From: Zygnema cylindricum
Taxonomy: Eukaryota > Streptophyta > Zygnematophyceae > Zygnematales > Zygnemataceae
DNA length: 64,000 nt
NCBI GenBank assembly: GCA_037447655.1
Contig: JBBHKE010000513.1
Span: 53,001-117,000, forward strand
Direction of reading: 5' to 3'
Shown: positions 46,933-59,082 of the stretch, piece after piece
Layout: each line of letters starts with the position of its first letter
How positions within the stretch are numbered: the first letter of the stretch is position 1
Position numbers and translations under genes: made by a program
Notes under the pieces: model-generated
Databases searched by the model: none
Told to the model about the DNA's origin: nothing
The model's input: the letters and a program-made list of their open reading frames with translations, nothing else

Positions 46933-47740
46933 AATATTTTCTTTTAATTTCCTCTAATTTTCACATTGGTAAATTAAATTGACAATCCCCCACCTCCCCT
47001 TTTCCCTCTCTCTCTCTCAACCTTCTCTCTTTCTCTCTCTACCTCTCCTCTAGATATTATTACCGTTAGATATTAAAGGTCTTGTCAAACTGGGTAACTA
47101 TGGTGCCTAAAAACAAAATGGCATGGCACAGACCTTTCCAAAAGAGTATGATTGAGGGACAAGCAAACATAATGGGTTGAAGAAGGCTTACCAAAATATA
47201 TGTCATATACAAGACGTTTATCGAAAAAAGTGTACGAGAGGGCCTAACACATGTAATATGTTTAATGAGGCTTAACAATATCCATGTCATATATGAGACT
47301 CCGACAGTGCGCTAAAGGAATAGATTCCACCAGAACAACGGATTATAAATCGAAAAACTGGCCACGACATGAGACCATAAAATAAACAAATTGCTCATTA
47401 AGTGATACTGAAGACATAAGGGTAATTGGTATGAAAGGTCGGGGTTATTATATGGTCTAGAGTAGACGATCCTTTAATAGCTCCAAGGGAGCCTTGCAAG
47501 GTACGCTAAAGTTTTTACACCAACGTAGTGTTTCACGACCGGGGCCCATGCCTTTCGAGGATTATAAGATAAGGATGGAATCCTTAAAAGGCATTTGAGT
47601 AAGCCCCCACCGGTCTTAGACTAACAAAAACATATAATAGTACACGTTGGAGTAGTTTGACAACTATTTTCTGAATTTTGTCAAAACTCATCATAATGTG
47701 GTACTTTTGGTGGTATTTTTATCGATTTGGCTATGAGAGG
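46933..47740. other. Non-coding stretch
   Basis: AT-rich; a CT-rich patch at 46985-47055. Nothing else supported. Confidence 0.4.
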
Positions 47741-47765
47741 ATATTGCACCAACTGCCACGTAACA

Positions 47766-47880
47766 ACAGGTTACGAGCTCTCCGCCAATAGTACCTAAGT
47801 TTGATGGAGAGAATTGTTTAAATTTGGAAAGGATAATGAAACTCTACGTGGTGCATGGAACATTATGTGAGAGCGATATA
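47766..47880 (+). pseudogene. Copia LTR end and gag start relic
   Basis: AACAACA is followed by GGTTACGAG, resembling the LTR end plus primer site of E1 and E3. The next frame reads PPIVPKFDGENCLNLER, IMKLYVVHGTL, like a copia Gag N-terminus (FDGxNYxxW). No further domains are recognised downstream to 49000, which is otherwise AT-rich non-coding sequence. Confidence 0.4.
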
Positions 47881-49024
47881 ACGTAAAAATAAGAAAATCT
47901 TTAATGCATGAGTATCATCGTGCAAAATGAAAACCATCTCCATAGAGTTTGGGATGGCCAATATTAAAATAAAGAAATCTTCATAAATATCAAAATCGCT
48001 AGCATTTAGGTACCCAAAAACTAATGTCTCATATCAAATGATTACTTCAACAAGAAAAAATTGTGTAGGCAGCTTGTCGGATTAATGTCTTAGATTCTAA
48101 AACCTGTTTGTTTATAATGCATGTTTATGATGATTTTTTTATGATGCATATGGAATGTTAATACGACGGGCCCACATGATGAGTCTAAAAAAGTATGCGA
48201 AACACTTCAAAAAGCTTAGTCAGACAAAAAATAATTTCACGACAGTTATATAATTGGTTTTAGTTGAAGAGTTAAGTTGTACAACAATGATAGGTAGCAA
48301 ATATTCATATGCATTTTGAGTCTATATTCAATAATAAAACCAGCACTGAACTATAATAAATAACCAATCATGTGATTGTTCTTATAATAATGAGAAAGGA
48401 AATAAAGTAAAAAATGGTCCCACTCTTAAAAAAACGTATATGATTGTTCACTTCCGAAAAGGGTGAGATAACAGCAACCTATGGGTAGCAAATGACTAAA
48501 CACTAAACAGGTAGGCCAACCTTCCAAGAAATATCGGACAACAATGGACTATGGGTAAACATAGGACACAATACTAAACATGTAGGACGATCGTCAACAT
48601 TTTCTAGTGAAGCCGAAAAAACATCAAGAAGATGAGAGGACTCAAAAGTGAACAACTTTTTATCATCATCGAAAAAGAGATGTATGCACTAACTGGTTTA
48701 AGCCAAAAAAAAAAGGGATGGAAAACGCAAAATAAAACATCAAAATTTATATGCTACGAGCGATAAAGTTTAAAGGATTTTTACACTAATCCACCACAAA
48801 ATATCTTATGTGTTGTTTGTCGTGCATAAGTGAGAAGCAAAGTAAACTATGTAGAAATAAATGGTTCTTTTAGAATTTTTTAGGTCCAAAATAATTTGTT
48901 GAAAAGAGGTAATTAATATTTCACTTCTCTATTTTAGTTATACTTTAAAGAGAGAGAGTGAGGATCAAAGGCACGCCATGGTTGTCGCCAAATTTAGAAA
49001 GTGGCAGATTTTGAAGTAAATGAT

Positions 49025-49112
49025 ATTTTACCAAAATGTTGCCTAAGTCCGGTTTGAACCTACGACCTCTAAATTCTCTATAGCCGGGCACCTTAACCAT
49101 TAAGGCGCTACG
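49025..49112 (-). repeat. tRNA-like sequence (pseudo-tRNA or SINE head)
   Basis: The minus strand has an A-box-like TAGCGCCTTAATGGTTAAGG and a B-box-like GGTTCAAACC at tRNA-like spacing. The T-stem has mismatches and no proper acceptor stem was found, so a working tRNA is not claimed. Confidence 0.4.
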
Positions 49113-49151
49113 AAACGATAAACGTGACGGATTACAAAGATATATAGACTG

Positions 49152-49306
49152 TTGTGTTTTTGGAAAGCTTTCAGTCTCAGAGCAGCGCAGCTGCTATACA
49201 GACAGAGCAGGGCAGTTGCTATACGGACAGAGCAACGCAGCTGCTTTACAGATAGAGCAGCGCAGCTGCTATACATCAGAGCAGCGTAGCAGCAGAGCAG
49301 CGCAGC
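49152..49306 (+). repeat. Truncated LTR of the E3 family
   Basis: It starts TGTTGTGTTTTTGGAAAGC and has four units of a roughly 24-bp repeat (AGAGCAGCGCAGCTGCTATA). It then stops abruptly at the left long repeat of E7. Only the U3-like start is present. Confidence 0.75.
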
Positions 49307-50237
49307 CAAACCGTCAAGCTGCCCGAGGAAGGCACAGCAAGGTACAAATGTGCTCCCCCACGATCCCTAATTCCACACATCCACCGATAAACCAAGTTCG
49401 GAGGGAAACCTTCCGGACGTGGCCTTAGGCCGTGTGGATTAAAAACGTGGGCAGAGATAAAAGGGGAAATATTATTAACCTATCTAGCCTCTACAGCTTG
49501 CTAGCAAGGTGAAGAAAGACACGTGGGCAATCGGTGAGAGAGAGCAAGAGAAAGCTCCGCCGCCTATAGATTTTTTTTTTCAAAAACTAAATTCTCTAAG
49601 TTTGAGAATAAGCCTAAGTAAGACTAAGCTAAGCCTAACGCAAAACTAGCCTACGTCTAGTCTACTTTACATGAATGAAACTACTTAGGAGGTTGGCCAA
49701 TAGGCAGCCAACATCGTCTACCGTACGTCTAACAAAATCCACAATCCAAGGGTAAAAACCCTCCCTATCAAAGTGTGTGCGTGAACCTACGTGGGTTCAC
49801 GACTTCAAGGAATAAAAGTACCTTGAAGCGCCGCCAACGCTCCTTGTAATCGCGATTCGTCGCCAAATGATACTTGGCGTCTATACTCCGAAATCGCATG
49901 CATACGCACGAAACGAACCATACCGCACGAAATACTTTGGAAATTGCGATGCATTGCCCAAACGATATTCAACGTCTATACTTCAAAATCGTGTACCTAC
50001 GCACGAAACGAAACAAATCGCACTAAAGTAGTACACATTCCGACGAAACGTGCACGCGAATCGCGTACACGCCCCAAATAGATAAATCCACGATATCGCG
50101 AGCAAACTAAGCGTGCGTGCAAGAAATCGTGCGTGCATGCAAAATACCGTGCGCGCGCGTCAAATACAGTGCGCGCGTGCCAAAAATCATGCAAGCGTGC
50201 CCATACCATGCGTGCTGGCAACCGATACGATGCGGCA
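49307..50237 (-). repeat. E7 3' LTR (left long repeat)
   Basis: It shares with 58168-59082 the blocks GAAACCTTCCGGACGTGG, CTTAGGAGGTTGGCCAATAG and the CGCACGAAACG-rich end, at roughly nine of ten positions. On the minus strand it starts TGTCATGCCGCAT. Beyond its high end, a block GTCGTGCATAAGTGAGAAGC (50243) recurs at 48826. Confidence 0.7.
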
Positions 50238-50491
50238 TGACAACTGTCGTGCATAAGTGAGAAGCAAGGTAGACTATGCATACTAACCAGCCAAGTCATG
50301 CGCACAACCATATATACCAACGCAAAATGAATGAGAAGGGAAAAATGTATATACAACATGCAAAGAATAAAGGTGAAAATAATAAAAAGGGAAAAGGAAG
50401 AATACTCCCCTAGCGTGAAGTGAACCATATAATCCCCCCCCCCCAAAACTCCTTAGCCTACGAAAAGCTGGTCAAAACCGCTGGCAGCTCA

Positions 50492-50980
50492 CGAAAGCCA
50501 TGGCAGGAACCAATGGCCAGCTGGCACAGCCGTCAATGGAGGAACTAAGCACTCCATGTGGAACCCTTGGTTGTAATGGTCGCACAAGAGTATGGAAGTC
50601 TGACCGTCTGCCCGCCTGCAGATGGTACACTCCGTCGCCTCGTTGATCGGCATACACATTGGGTCCATATCGTGTGATAAATCAGTTAAGTAACAAGGTG
50701 CACAGTTCTTCGAATGTTCTTGCATCGTCCCCGTATCCGCACCCTGCAAACCCAACATCCCTTTAGCATCCATTTACACCACACGAAGAATGTATGGTGA
50801 AACATCTGTGTCCAAAATATCGAAGGATTGTCGTCGACGGTACACGTGATTGCCGACCCGGTAGGATTTCTCTTGTGGCTTGTAACTGCCACTTCGCGTG
50901 GTGGCGTACTTTAAGGTATCCCGATGTTGGGTAATCTGCAAATTTTCAAAAGCCATGGGCATCTCACGAGCGAAAATCAA
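50492..50980 (-). pseudogene. E7 Pol C-terminus with PHD-finger-like domain
   Basis: After the integrase, the frames 50980-50774 and 50773-50492 encode a tail ending in ECTICRRADGQ, SILLCDHYNQGFHMECL and PPLTAVPAGHW. This follows the PHD finger pattern CxxC...LLCDxCxxGxHxxCLxPPLxxVPxGxWxCPxC. Two positions are lost: the second Cys of CDxC is Tyr, and the final CPxC reads LPWL. PHD fingers bind histone tails; here it would sit where chromoviruses carry a chromodomain, suggesting targeted integration. A host PHD exon picked up by chance is the main alternative. Confidence 0.55.
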
Positions 50981-51039
50981 AGCACGACGAGTTAGTTCTT
51001 ACAAAAATATGGTGTCAAACATTAGAGGCAAAGGTAAAC

Positions 51040-51790
51040 TTACTGATTTCTGAATATTCCGACCGAGCAAGGGTGCTCGACCGAAGAGAATATAGTATGG
51101 GCTGAAATTAGCCAAGCTAGCTTGTACGGACATTCGGTAGCCCATGGTGATATAGCCCAATGATTCGTCCCATACAAAGATGTGTTTCTCCCATAAAAGC
51201 TTTTGGAGAGCCTGCTTGAAATTTGGACAGCTCGTTCCGCTAAGCCATCGGCTTGTGGGTGATCACCACTCGTCTGATGATGATCAATTAAAGCTTCATC
51301 CAACATCTCTTGATTCCCCTCGAAACTCCGTACCCTGGTCCGTGAGAACCTCCGCAAGAGCTCAATAACGCATGAGAACGTGCTCTTTAAAAGCAACGGT
51401 GGTCAATTTAGCGGTCTTATGGGGAAGATCGACCACCTCCAACCACTTGCTAAAATTTTCAATCATTATCATGATGTACTCTTTCCCCTTTCGAGATAAG
51501 GGAAACGGTCCGGCGAGATCCACGGACCAGCGATAAAACAATCCTCTGATGGGCAATGGCTGTAGGGACACCTGCCGATTAGAGAAAAAAACGCGTATTG
51601 ATCGCATGTGGCGCATTTGTGGAGATGGCCGCCTCATCCGCTTCCATTCCGGACCACCAATAGCGTGCTTGTACAAGGCTCAAGGTACGCCTGGTCCCGT
51701 AGTAACCGAGCTCGGTATGTATCTGCTCAATCAAGGACAAGTACTCGGTTGGCCGAGGGACATGCCGATGACTGCTGTCCGCTAGCAATC
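51040..51790 (-). pseudogene. E7 gypsy integrase relic
   Basis: Zinc-binding start (HTELGYYGTRRTLSLVQARY, WWSGM), then core with VDLAGPFPLSRKGKEYIMIM, SKWLEVVDLPHKTA, and further on SGDHPQADGLAERAVQ. Frame changes at about 51580 and 51380. The HHCC His-rich part and the first catalytic Asp are recognisable; the region around the second Asp is broken. Confidence 0.78.
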
Positions 51791-53679
51791 GAATTAAAGA
51801 TCCGCCGAGCCACAGATAACTTTTGGCTCGTTTTCTTTACTCGGTCTTCTTCCTCGGCGCTAGTACCGGACCAAAAGGTTTGAGAGGAGAGGAAGAGGAT
51901 TAATGGGCCGTCGCGCCACGAATCTCTAGCTTGCCTTGGGTGAAGAAGAGAAGAGAGACAGTAAGTGATATAGGAACCAGCCGACATGGCCGGTACCTCG
52001 TCCTCGTCAAAATCTTGCCAGACACCGTTTTCGGTGGTCCGAGGTAGTGGATTCCGGGAAATCCTGTCGTCGTTCAAGCTTAACAAACCGGGTCGATGGA
52101 TGTTCTCAACGTCGTACTCTTGTAAAATTAAAGCCCATCGGGCAAGCGTCCCTAAAAGCTTATCGTTGGTCATCAATTAATGAAGGGGTTGATGGTCAGT
52201 TAGGAGCGTGAATGGCTTGCCGTAAAGATAATGTCGAAAATGAACAATACCCCATACCGCGGCGAGACATTCACCCTCGTAACTGCTGTAATTAGATTCA
52301 ACTCGGTTATTGCTCCGGCTGGCGTATGCCACTACGTTTTCTTCTCCATTCAACTCTCTTTGTGTTAAAATGGCCGCAATGCCAGGCTTCCCGAAATCGG
52401 TTTGTAGGCAAAAGGGAAGCTTGTGGTTAGGAGGTCAAAGAATGGGAGCACTAGAAAGGACGGTTTTCAGTTTTTGAAACGCTTCTACTTGGGCGGGTCC
52501 CCAAACAAAATGCACTTCTTTTTTGAGAAGGTCATTGAGGGGAGAAGCAATCCTACTAAAATTTAGTAAAAAACGACGGTAATAATTGGCTAGTCTAAGA
52601 AAAGCCCTCAAACTTGTGAGATCGGTGGGGGTAGGCAGTTTGGTGATCGCCTCTACCTTAGCTTCCAAGGGAGTGATCCCTCAGCCGAAATAAAATGGCC
52701 GAGATAGGGCACTCCCTCCGAACCGAAAGTACACTTGGCTGGGTGACACTTCAACCGACTTTCTTTAACTCGGTGAGAACCCACTCAATATGGTGGGCGT
52801 GCTTCTCAATTGTGGCGGAAGCGATTATCAAGTTATCAATTTAGCACCGAGCAAATCTACATCCACCCTGCACCGAATCCATGACTTTTTGAAACACGGC
52901 GGGTGCGTTTTTAAGACCGAAGGGCATGACTGCCTATTCCCACCGACCATCACTACCCCAAAATGCAGTTTTATGCCTATCTCTTTCCTCAATTGCAACC
53001 TGGTTAAACCTTTGACGTAAGTCAAGAATGCTAAAAAACTTCGCACCACCTACATGGTCAAATATTTCCTCCGCTAGAGGGAAAGGGTGGCAGTCTTGAA
53101 CGGTCCGGACATTGAGCTCTCGGTAGTCCCCACACATTCTTCGCACAGTAAAATTTCCGTCGAAATCTTTCTTCCTGTGGGAGCGGCAAAGGTGGAATCC
53201 GACTAATAGATTAGACCAACTTCTTCCAATTAAGCACATCTTTTGTCCACCATCTCCCATTCCATTTTAGAGAGACGGTGCTTCGGCTTAAAGATGGGTC
53301 GATCGTCTTCAAGGTCAATTGACATTTTGTAAGTTGAATGACGTCCAAGGTCATTCATGGAGAAAGCAAAAGCATCTAAATGACGGGTGACTGTGTCACT
53401 TAATAGTGCATGTTCCGCCTTTGTGAGGCTAGAACCGAACTTCCACTTGGGCGTCTCAAGACTCTTGATAGTGAAAGCTTCCATGGCCTGAGCAAATGCG
53501 ATTTGCTCATCACCGATGAGGGAGTGCCCTAACTCGTATTTTATTGGCGTTTGCTGCAAGCAGTTCACCCATTGGTGCCAGCTACGCGTGGGAAATGCAG
53601 CTGTCCAATGCGGTGCCGAACCGCAAAATGATGAAATTGTGGATTGAAAAGCTGTATAGGCCGGGATTTCCCAAGACAT
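51791..53679 (-). pseudogene. E7 gypsy reverse transcriptase and RNase H relic
   Basis: Linker with DAFAFSMNDLGRHSTYKMSI and RPIFKPKHRLSKME, then RT (MCGDYRELN, VQDCHPFPLAEEIFDHVGG, FFSILDLRQRFNQVAI). The active site reads stop-IDN instead of YIDD (near 52850). RNase H pieces (YLYGKPFTLLTDHQP, IHRPGLLSLNDDRISR) lie at 51930-52240. The region is scattered with stops. Confidence 0.8.
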
Positions 53680-54041
53680 ATGACTCGGGTTGATGATGAT
53701 TACTAAGGATGCGGATGTCTTGTGGAAAAGCAGTGTGCATCTGTAGAAAGGCTGACTTTGGAAACAACTGTGGATAGTGTGAATGCAGGAGATGTGGATA
53801 CTATGAATGCAGGAGATTACAGTGGTGCAATTGTGCTTTTCTAGCTAGTGCATGAATTTCTAGTGCATAGTAGTGACAAATGAGGGGACCATTCCGTAAA
53901 CATAACAATAGTGAAGTTCCGATCCCATCGAATGGATCTAAAATAACGACCCTGTCCGTATGAAGACTCAGCTGTACAGGCTTCCAACTGATAGGAAACT
54001 TGAAGGATCGGTTGCAACTGTAGGTATAGGAGGGATAGTTG

Positions 54042-54977
54042 TTAATGGAATAGATAATGTGGACTTATAAATATTGTCAAATGTGTGAGAATTGATAAGA
54101 AAACCCGGTTCCGCAAAGAGCTCGGTAAGGGAGAACTATCCGGCATGATTTCTTCGGCCGAAAAAGAGTGGAAAATTTCCTCCCCAACGGAGTTCCCCAA
54201 AAATGCTGGAAGAGGCGTAACCGAGTGAGCCATAGTGGGCAAAGGTCGGCAGGCTGAAATGAGAGGAAGACACATTTTGCGCTTCGGAAAGTGTGTTGGT
54301 CGTTATAAAATGTATGGTCGTGCATTTCCACACCACCACCGACTCGGAATATAACATCCTGGCCCACTAAACACTCGTATTTGTTGCATTAAGTGACTAA
54401 TGTATGAACAACAATTTCAACGGACTCATTTTCTGTTCCGGTTTGAAACTGAAAAATGAGCGGGTCCTTTGTGATTCCTAGGACCGGCTCCGTAGTCCCA
54501 GCCGAAGTGAGAAGTCGGGTGGCTGTAGCTTGAAGCTTGTATGTTGTCATACCAAGCTTGAGCGCAAAACTGGATCCGAGGATCACGGGTTTGGCCTCGG
54601 TGTCCATAAGAGGAAGAGTGGGGTCTACACCGTTCATTGAGAATGATTACGACGCTCTTCCGTAGTAACAGCTTGAAGCGCTGAAAGAATGCGGTTTAAT
54701 TGCAGAGCCCTCAAAGCGTGTGCCGTTGCAACCTCATCAACGAGGGGAAGAGCTTTCGGTTCATCCTCCAACATCGTTGAAATAATACTTAATCGCTCCT
54801 TCTCCGATGAGCCTCATGAATAGTGTCATCCAATATAGTCAGTTCCTCTGCCGCGATGGTATGAGCGGTGTCCGGTGGGGAAGGCAGAGGCTCTTTTGCA
54901 AATGAGGGTGGGACACGAGAATTTTGTAATTTGCCCACTCGGTTATGGTATGCTGAGCCCTTTTCAAATGTGGCCAC
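54042..54977 (-). pseudogene. E7 protease region relic
   Basis: The frame 54637-54389 has a retropepsin-like stretch NGVDPTLPLMDTEAKPVILG. The catalytic DTGA motif is DTEA, so it is probably inactive. Flanking frames to 54042 show no clear domain. Confidence 0.65.
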
Positions 54978-56581
54978 TCATTGTTGGACGGTGGAATCCT
55001 GAAGGGTTCGCCCGGCCAACGACGGCATGTGGACAACGGTCCTAGCCATCCCAATAAACTGGGGTTTCATTTCCGCTATGAAAGTTGCAAATTGCTCTTT
55101 CATCATGGCCGCCATCGTGGCTTGAAGCTCGGCCTTCTTTCTCTCTCTACGAGAGATCTTAGGAGGAGCTTCCTCCTTGTCGGTCTCCTTAGGCGGAGTG
55201 ACTGGTTTCGCCGAACGGGCAGGAATTTCGTCGTTCTTTATCTGATTTTGATAAGTGAAATTAGGGTCTTTGATGTGGCACCGATGGACAAAATGTCCCT
55301 TTTGGTGGTAATGAGTGCAAGTGGCAGTCTTGTCTAGACACATGCGGGCATTGTGCCCGGTCTTTCCACATCGGAAACACATTCGGTTTCGGGGACTAAC
55401 GGGTGGAGTTCCTATGGCTGGCGTCTTCTTGTGCCTATTAGAAGGCCATAGGATTTTAGGTGGAGGAGGAGATGGATTAGTCGGCTCCCTTTTAGGAGGT
55501 TTAGACCTCTCATGGGCGTCCCACCACGATGTTTGGATCTCATACTCTACCGCGTATTGAGCCGCTTGCTCAAAGGTGAATTTCAGTCCATACATCTAGC
55601 TGAGGTGGTTTTGGATAAAACTCTTTGATGGACCTAGAAACTGTCCCACAAATTTCTGGACAGCCTCCACATCGGACATGATGTTCGGTAATGCCTTTTG
55701 CAGAGTTTCTATCCGAGCTCGCAAAGCAGGAGGAGTTTCACCTGGCCTACGCTCGAAGTTCATCAACTCTTTGATCTGATCCGGATTATGTATCCGATAC
55801 TCCTCTTGGAGGATGTCAAACATGACTAAGAGAGGGTCACGTAAAGGAATGGTTCCCCTTGCTCTAGCTGGGATCGCCGCTCGGACAGCCACTGCATACT
55901 CACGAGGAACCTCCGGGATAGCTGGATACAACTCGTCCCCATTAGCATCTAGTACAGCCGGTCTCTCAACCTGATATGGGAAATCCACCTGGCCGAGGAC
56001 TCTTCGTAACCCCGCAAAGGGAGCCACATACTGTGTCATCGCAAGAACATCCTCGTTCTTGCGAGTGTAGAGAGTGAGGGGCGTACCACGGAGGTATCGA
56101 CCGAGAGGGGAAAATGCGACACAAAGGTCAAACCTATCCTGATATCTAAAGGCTATATCCCTCATTTTCGTGTCGTATAGCATCCGGAAATGTGATAAGG
56201 ACATGGTGTCTTTTAATCCGGAAAAGCAGAATTGCATCTTACCCATGGATCCCTCTGAAGAGGAAGCCATGTCGTAAAAGGGAGGATGCGTTGGTTGTGC
56301 CAAAGCTGGGCTGCCAGGGAACCTTTGAGTGTGAGGAGGTAGAAAGGTTTCCTCCGTAAAGTCTTATTCGGTCCCTTCTAGGGATGACCTAGATAAAACC
56401 GAGGACAATGATGACATAGATGTCGGACGAGACCGCACTGCGGCGATCTGCGATCTGCAATTGGATCGGATGTGGTCAACGATTCGGGGAAATCCGAAGA
56501 ATCTAACTGCGCAGGACGATAAGATGTAACACGTAGGGTGCACCCGGATCGATAAGGAAGGTTATCCCAATCCGTGGGCAT
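54978..56581 (-). pseudogene. E7 gypsy Gag relic
   Basis: The start is probably ATG 56581 (MPTDWDNLPYRSGC), with a frameshift near 56440 and a stop near 56365. The main frame 56303-55596 carries a retrotransposon Gag capsid region (RDPLLVMFDILQEEYRIHNP, FERRPGETPPALRARIETLQ). It runs on after one stop (55596) to a CCHC zinc knuckle (CFRCGKTGHNARMC) and a second, broken one (CTHYHQKGHFVHRC), then a basic coiled stretch (RRERKKAELQATMAAMMKEQ). Confidence 0.78.
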
Positions 56582-57409
56582 GAACCAATGGAGAAACCCT
56601 GACTACAACAATGAAATGTTTCGCACGACCTAACCGAGATGCAACACGTGTCAGACCAATCCACTCGTTCAGTCAACACACTCAGTCACTATCAAGACCC
56701 GATGGTCATATCTAGCAAGAAGTCAGGTTACCAAAACCTCCACCCTGCAAACAGTTGGCAAGGCCAAAAGGCCAGATCTATAAATACAAGAAAATTGCTA
56801 TCTAGGCACCCTTGGGTGCAGATCTACAACAACACAGCTGGGAAAATGTCTACACAGTGCCACCCACGGCAAGATCTAGCAAGGAATCGCACTCGAGATA
56901 GTCACACAAAAATCTAAGGCCACTTAGGGCTAGATAGCATGTAGGGAAAGCAGGAAAATGCAAATGCTCAATAAAAAAAGCTCACGATGGAACCACTCCA
57001 CACCGATCCCTTAGACGAGTGTCCACACTAAATCGGAACGCTCTTACACCCGCAAAGCATCGGCTACTTACAAATACCTTTATTACTCTGGTGAGCACTA
57101 AGGGTGGACCAAACTTGGTCGAAGCAAGTCGGGTTTTGCAGAGCTCCATGGGATAAAATTTGCTCCACTAAATTCGCTCCGAGTAGCCTCTCCAAAATAA
57201 CCCTCCGCGAGACCCTCCGTACAGTGAAGTACGTCGTGGAATGTTTGGGGACCAATGGAAGGGAAAAAAGAAAGCGTTCGATGGAAGAAAAATAACCAAT
57301 AAGAAAAACAAATGCGATAGATAGGCAAAGTGTGTTAGAATAATGTCAGAGGCCGCTCAAACTCCAGATATACATCCAAACTTGTGACAACAATAATCCA
57401 AAGCCAGCA

Positions 57410-57640
57410 GCAAACCCTAATTCCATTTGAAAAATCCTAATTCCAAAGCCAAACCCTAATTCTAGACGGCCAAGACTCCAAATTTGCAGCCAAGGGATAG
57501 AAGGATACCGACCTAAGGACTAGAATCAAAAGGAATTAACCCTAAATCAACTGCAACCCTAATTCTGCAGCCAAAGCCCTAGTTCTGCAATCAAACCCTA
57601 ATTTTGCAGATTAACCCTAAATTCGATGCAAAATTTTGGT
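57410..57640. repeat. Degenerate CCCTAA-containing repeat
   Basis: About ten AACCCTAATT units separated by variable spacers such as CTGCAGCCAAAG. It resembles the plant telomere word CCCTAAA but is irregular, so it is more likely a leader repeat than a telomere remnant. Confidence 0.5.
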
Positions 57641-57811
57641 TTAACACTAAAGCCAAGAAATATAGCGGTAGCAGAATAAGAGACAAATATTGAAAGAAAG
57701 AAATAGGGGAAAACAAAAACAAATTGTTTTTTTTTTTATTATAAAATAGAATTTATATTTTTAATTGATTTTTTTTTTTTGGAGAAGAATGTTAAGCCAA
57801 GAGGTAGCCAC

Positions 57812-58013
57812 TACACCGCGCATCGTTATTAGCGTTATGAACTCTATATCGGCGCCCCAAAATTTTGACATTAATACCTTAAATAGAATAAACTACACTA
57901 TTTAAGGACGTGGACCATAATCTGCCACGTCTCCTGGCACTAAATTAGAATTAATGACGCTAATTTTTCTTTACACTAATAATTTCTCAACGCTAATAAC
58001 GATTCGCGGTGTA
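57812..58013. mobile_element. MITE-2, short relative of MITE-1
   Basis: Ends TACACCGCGCATCGTTATTA and its reverse complement with one mismatch, bounded by TA on both sides. 202 bp, no frame. Same terminal repeats as MITE-1 at 33340-33900 but an unrelated-looking, shorter interior. Confidence 0.72.
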
Positions 58014-58167
58014 GCTCTCTGGTCTTTATCACATTCCTTGCAAGAGTTATGCCGTTATGACAGCAAAGTAAGAAATATTCCAACTGGAACAAGGGAAAAT
58101 CCAATTCCGATCAAAAAAACACTCCTTCCAAGCCAACCGAAATACAAATAAGACACAAACACACAAC

Positions 58168-59082
58168 CAAACCGTCAAGCCGCCGAGGAAGGCACAGCAA
58201 GGTACAAATGTGCTCCCCCACGATCCCCAATTCCACACTTGCACCAAAAGACCAAGTTTGGAGGGAAACCTTCCGGACGTGGCCTTAGGCCGTGTGGATT
58301 AAAAACGTGGGCAAAAATAAAAAGGGAAATATTCTTAACCTATCTGGCCTCTACAACTAGCTAGCAAGGAGAAGAAAGACACGTGGGCAATCGGTGAATA
58401 AGAGCAAGAGAAAGCTCCGCCGCCAAGAGAAAATTCTTATCCGAAAACAAAATTCTTTAAGTCTGAGAATTAGCCTAAGTAATACTAAGCTAAGCCTAGT
58501 GCGAAACTAGCCTACATCTAGTCTACTTTACATGAATGAAACTACTTAGGAGGTTGGCCAATAGGCAGCCAACATCGTCTATCGTACGTCTAACAAAATC
58601 CACAATCCAAGGGTAAAAACCCTCCCTATCTAAGTGTGTGCGTGAACCTACGTGGGTTCACGACTTTAAGGAATAAAAGTACATTAAAGCGCCGCCAACG
58701 ATCCCGAAAATCGCGCTTCGTCGCCAAACGATACTTGCCGTTTATACTCCGAAATCGCGTGCATACGCACGAAACAAACCATACCGCACGAAATACTTTG
58801 GAAATCGCAATGCGTTGCCCAAACGATATTCATCGTCTATGCTTCAAAATCGTGTACCTACGCACGAAACGGAACAAATCGCACTAAATTAGTACACGTT
58901 CCAACGAAACGTGCACGCGAATCGCGTACATGTCCTAAATAGATAAATCGACGATATCGCGAGCAAACTAAGTGTGCGTGCAAGAAATCGTGCGTGCATG
59001 CAAAATACCGTGCGCGCGTGCCAAAGATCGTGCAAGCGTGCCCCGTACCGTGCGTGCTAGCAACCGATACTATGCGGCATGA
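58168..59082 (-). repeat. E7 5' LTR (right long repeat)
   Basis: Direct repeat of 49307-50237. Its high end on the plus strand reads CGATACTATGCGGCATGACA (minus-strand LTR start TGTCATGCCGC). Unrelated A-rich sequence follows. Confidence 0.7.

Larger units (their letters stand above)
56582..58167 (-). other. E7 5' leader region
   Basis: No gene. On the minus strand it contains degenerate TTAGGG/TTAGGGTT repeats (57410-57640), poly-T tracts (57720-57785) and MITE-2. The primer-binding site of E7 must lie here or at the LTR edge, but no tRNA 3'-end complement was found. Confidence 0.5.
49307..59082 (-). mobile_element. E7, degenerate Ty3/gypsy retrotransposon
   Basis: Two direct repeats of about 0.92 kb (49307-50237 and 58168-59082) flank gag, protease, RT, RNase H and integrase relics on the minus strand, in the gypsy order with integrase last. 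Stops and frameshifts are present in every domain. The RT active site is destroyed. No clear target duplication or primer site was found, so the exact ends are tentative. The 3' end of Pol has a PHD-finger-like segment. MITE-2 is inserted in the 5' leader. Confidence 0.8.

Noticed and set aside
49025-49112. Functional tRNA gene
   Set aside because: A and B boxes look right but no acceptor stem and a mismatched T-stem were found.
49997-50446. 149-codon minus-strand frame at the E7 LTR edge
   Set aside because: It is repeat-derived; the matching part of the other LTR gives a different, shorter frame and there is no domain.
57410-57640. Interstitial telomere
   Set aside because: Units are irregular and spaced, and lie in a retroelement leader.
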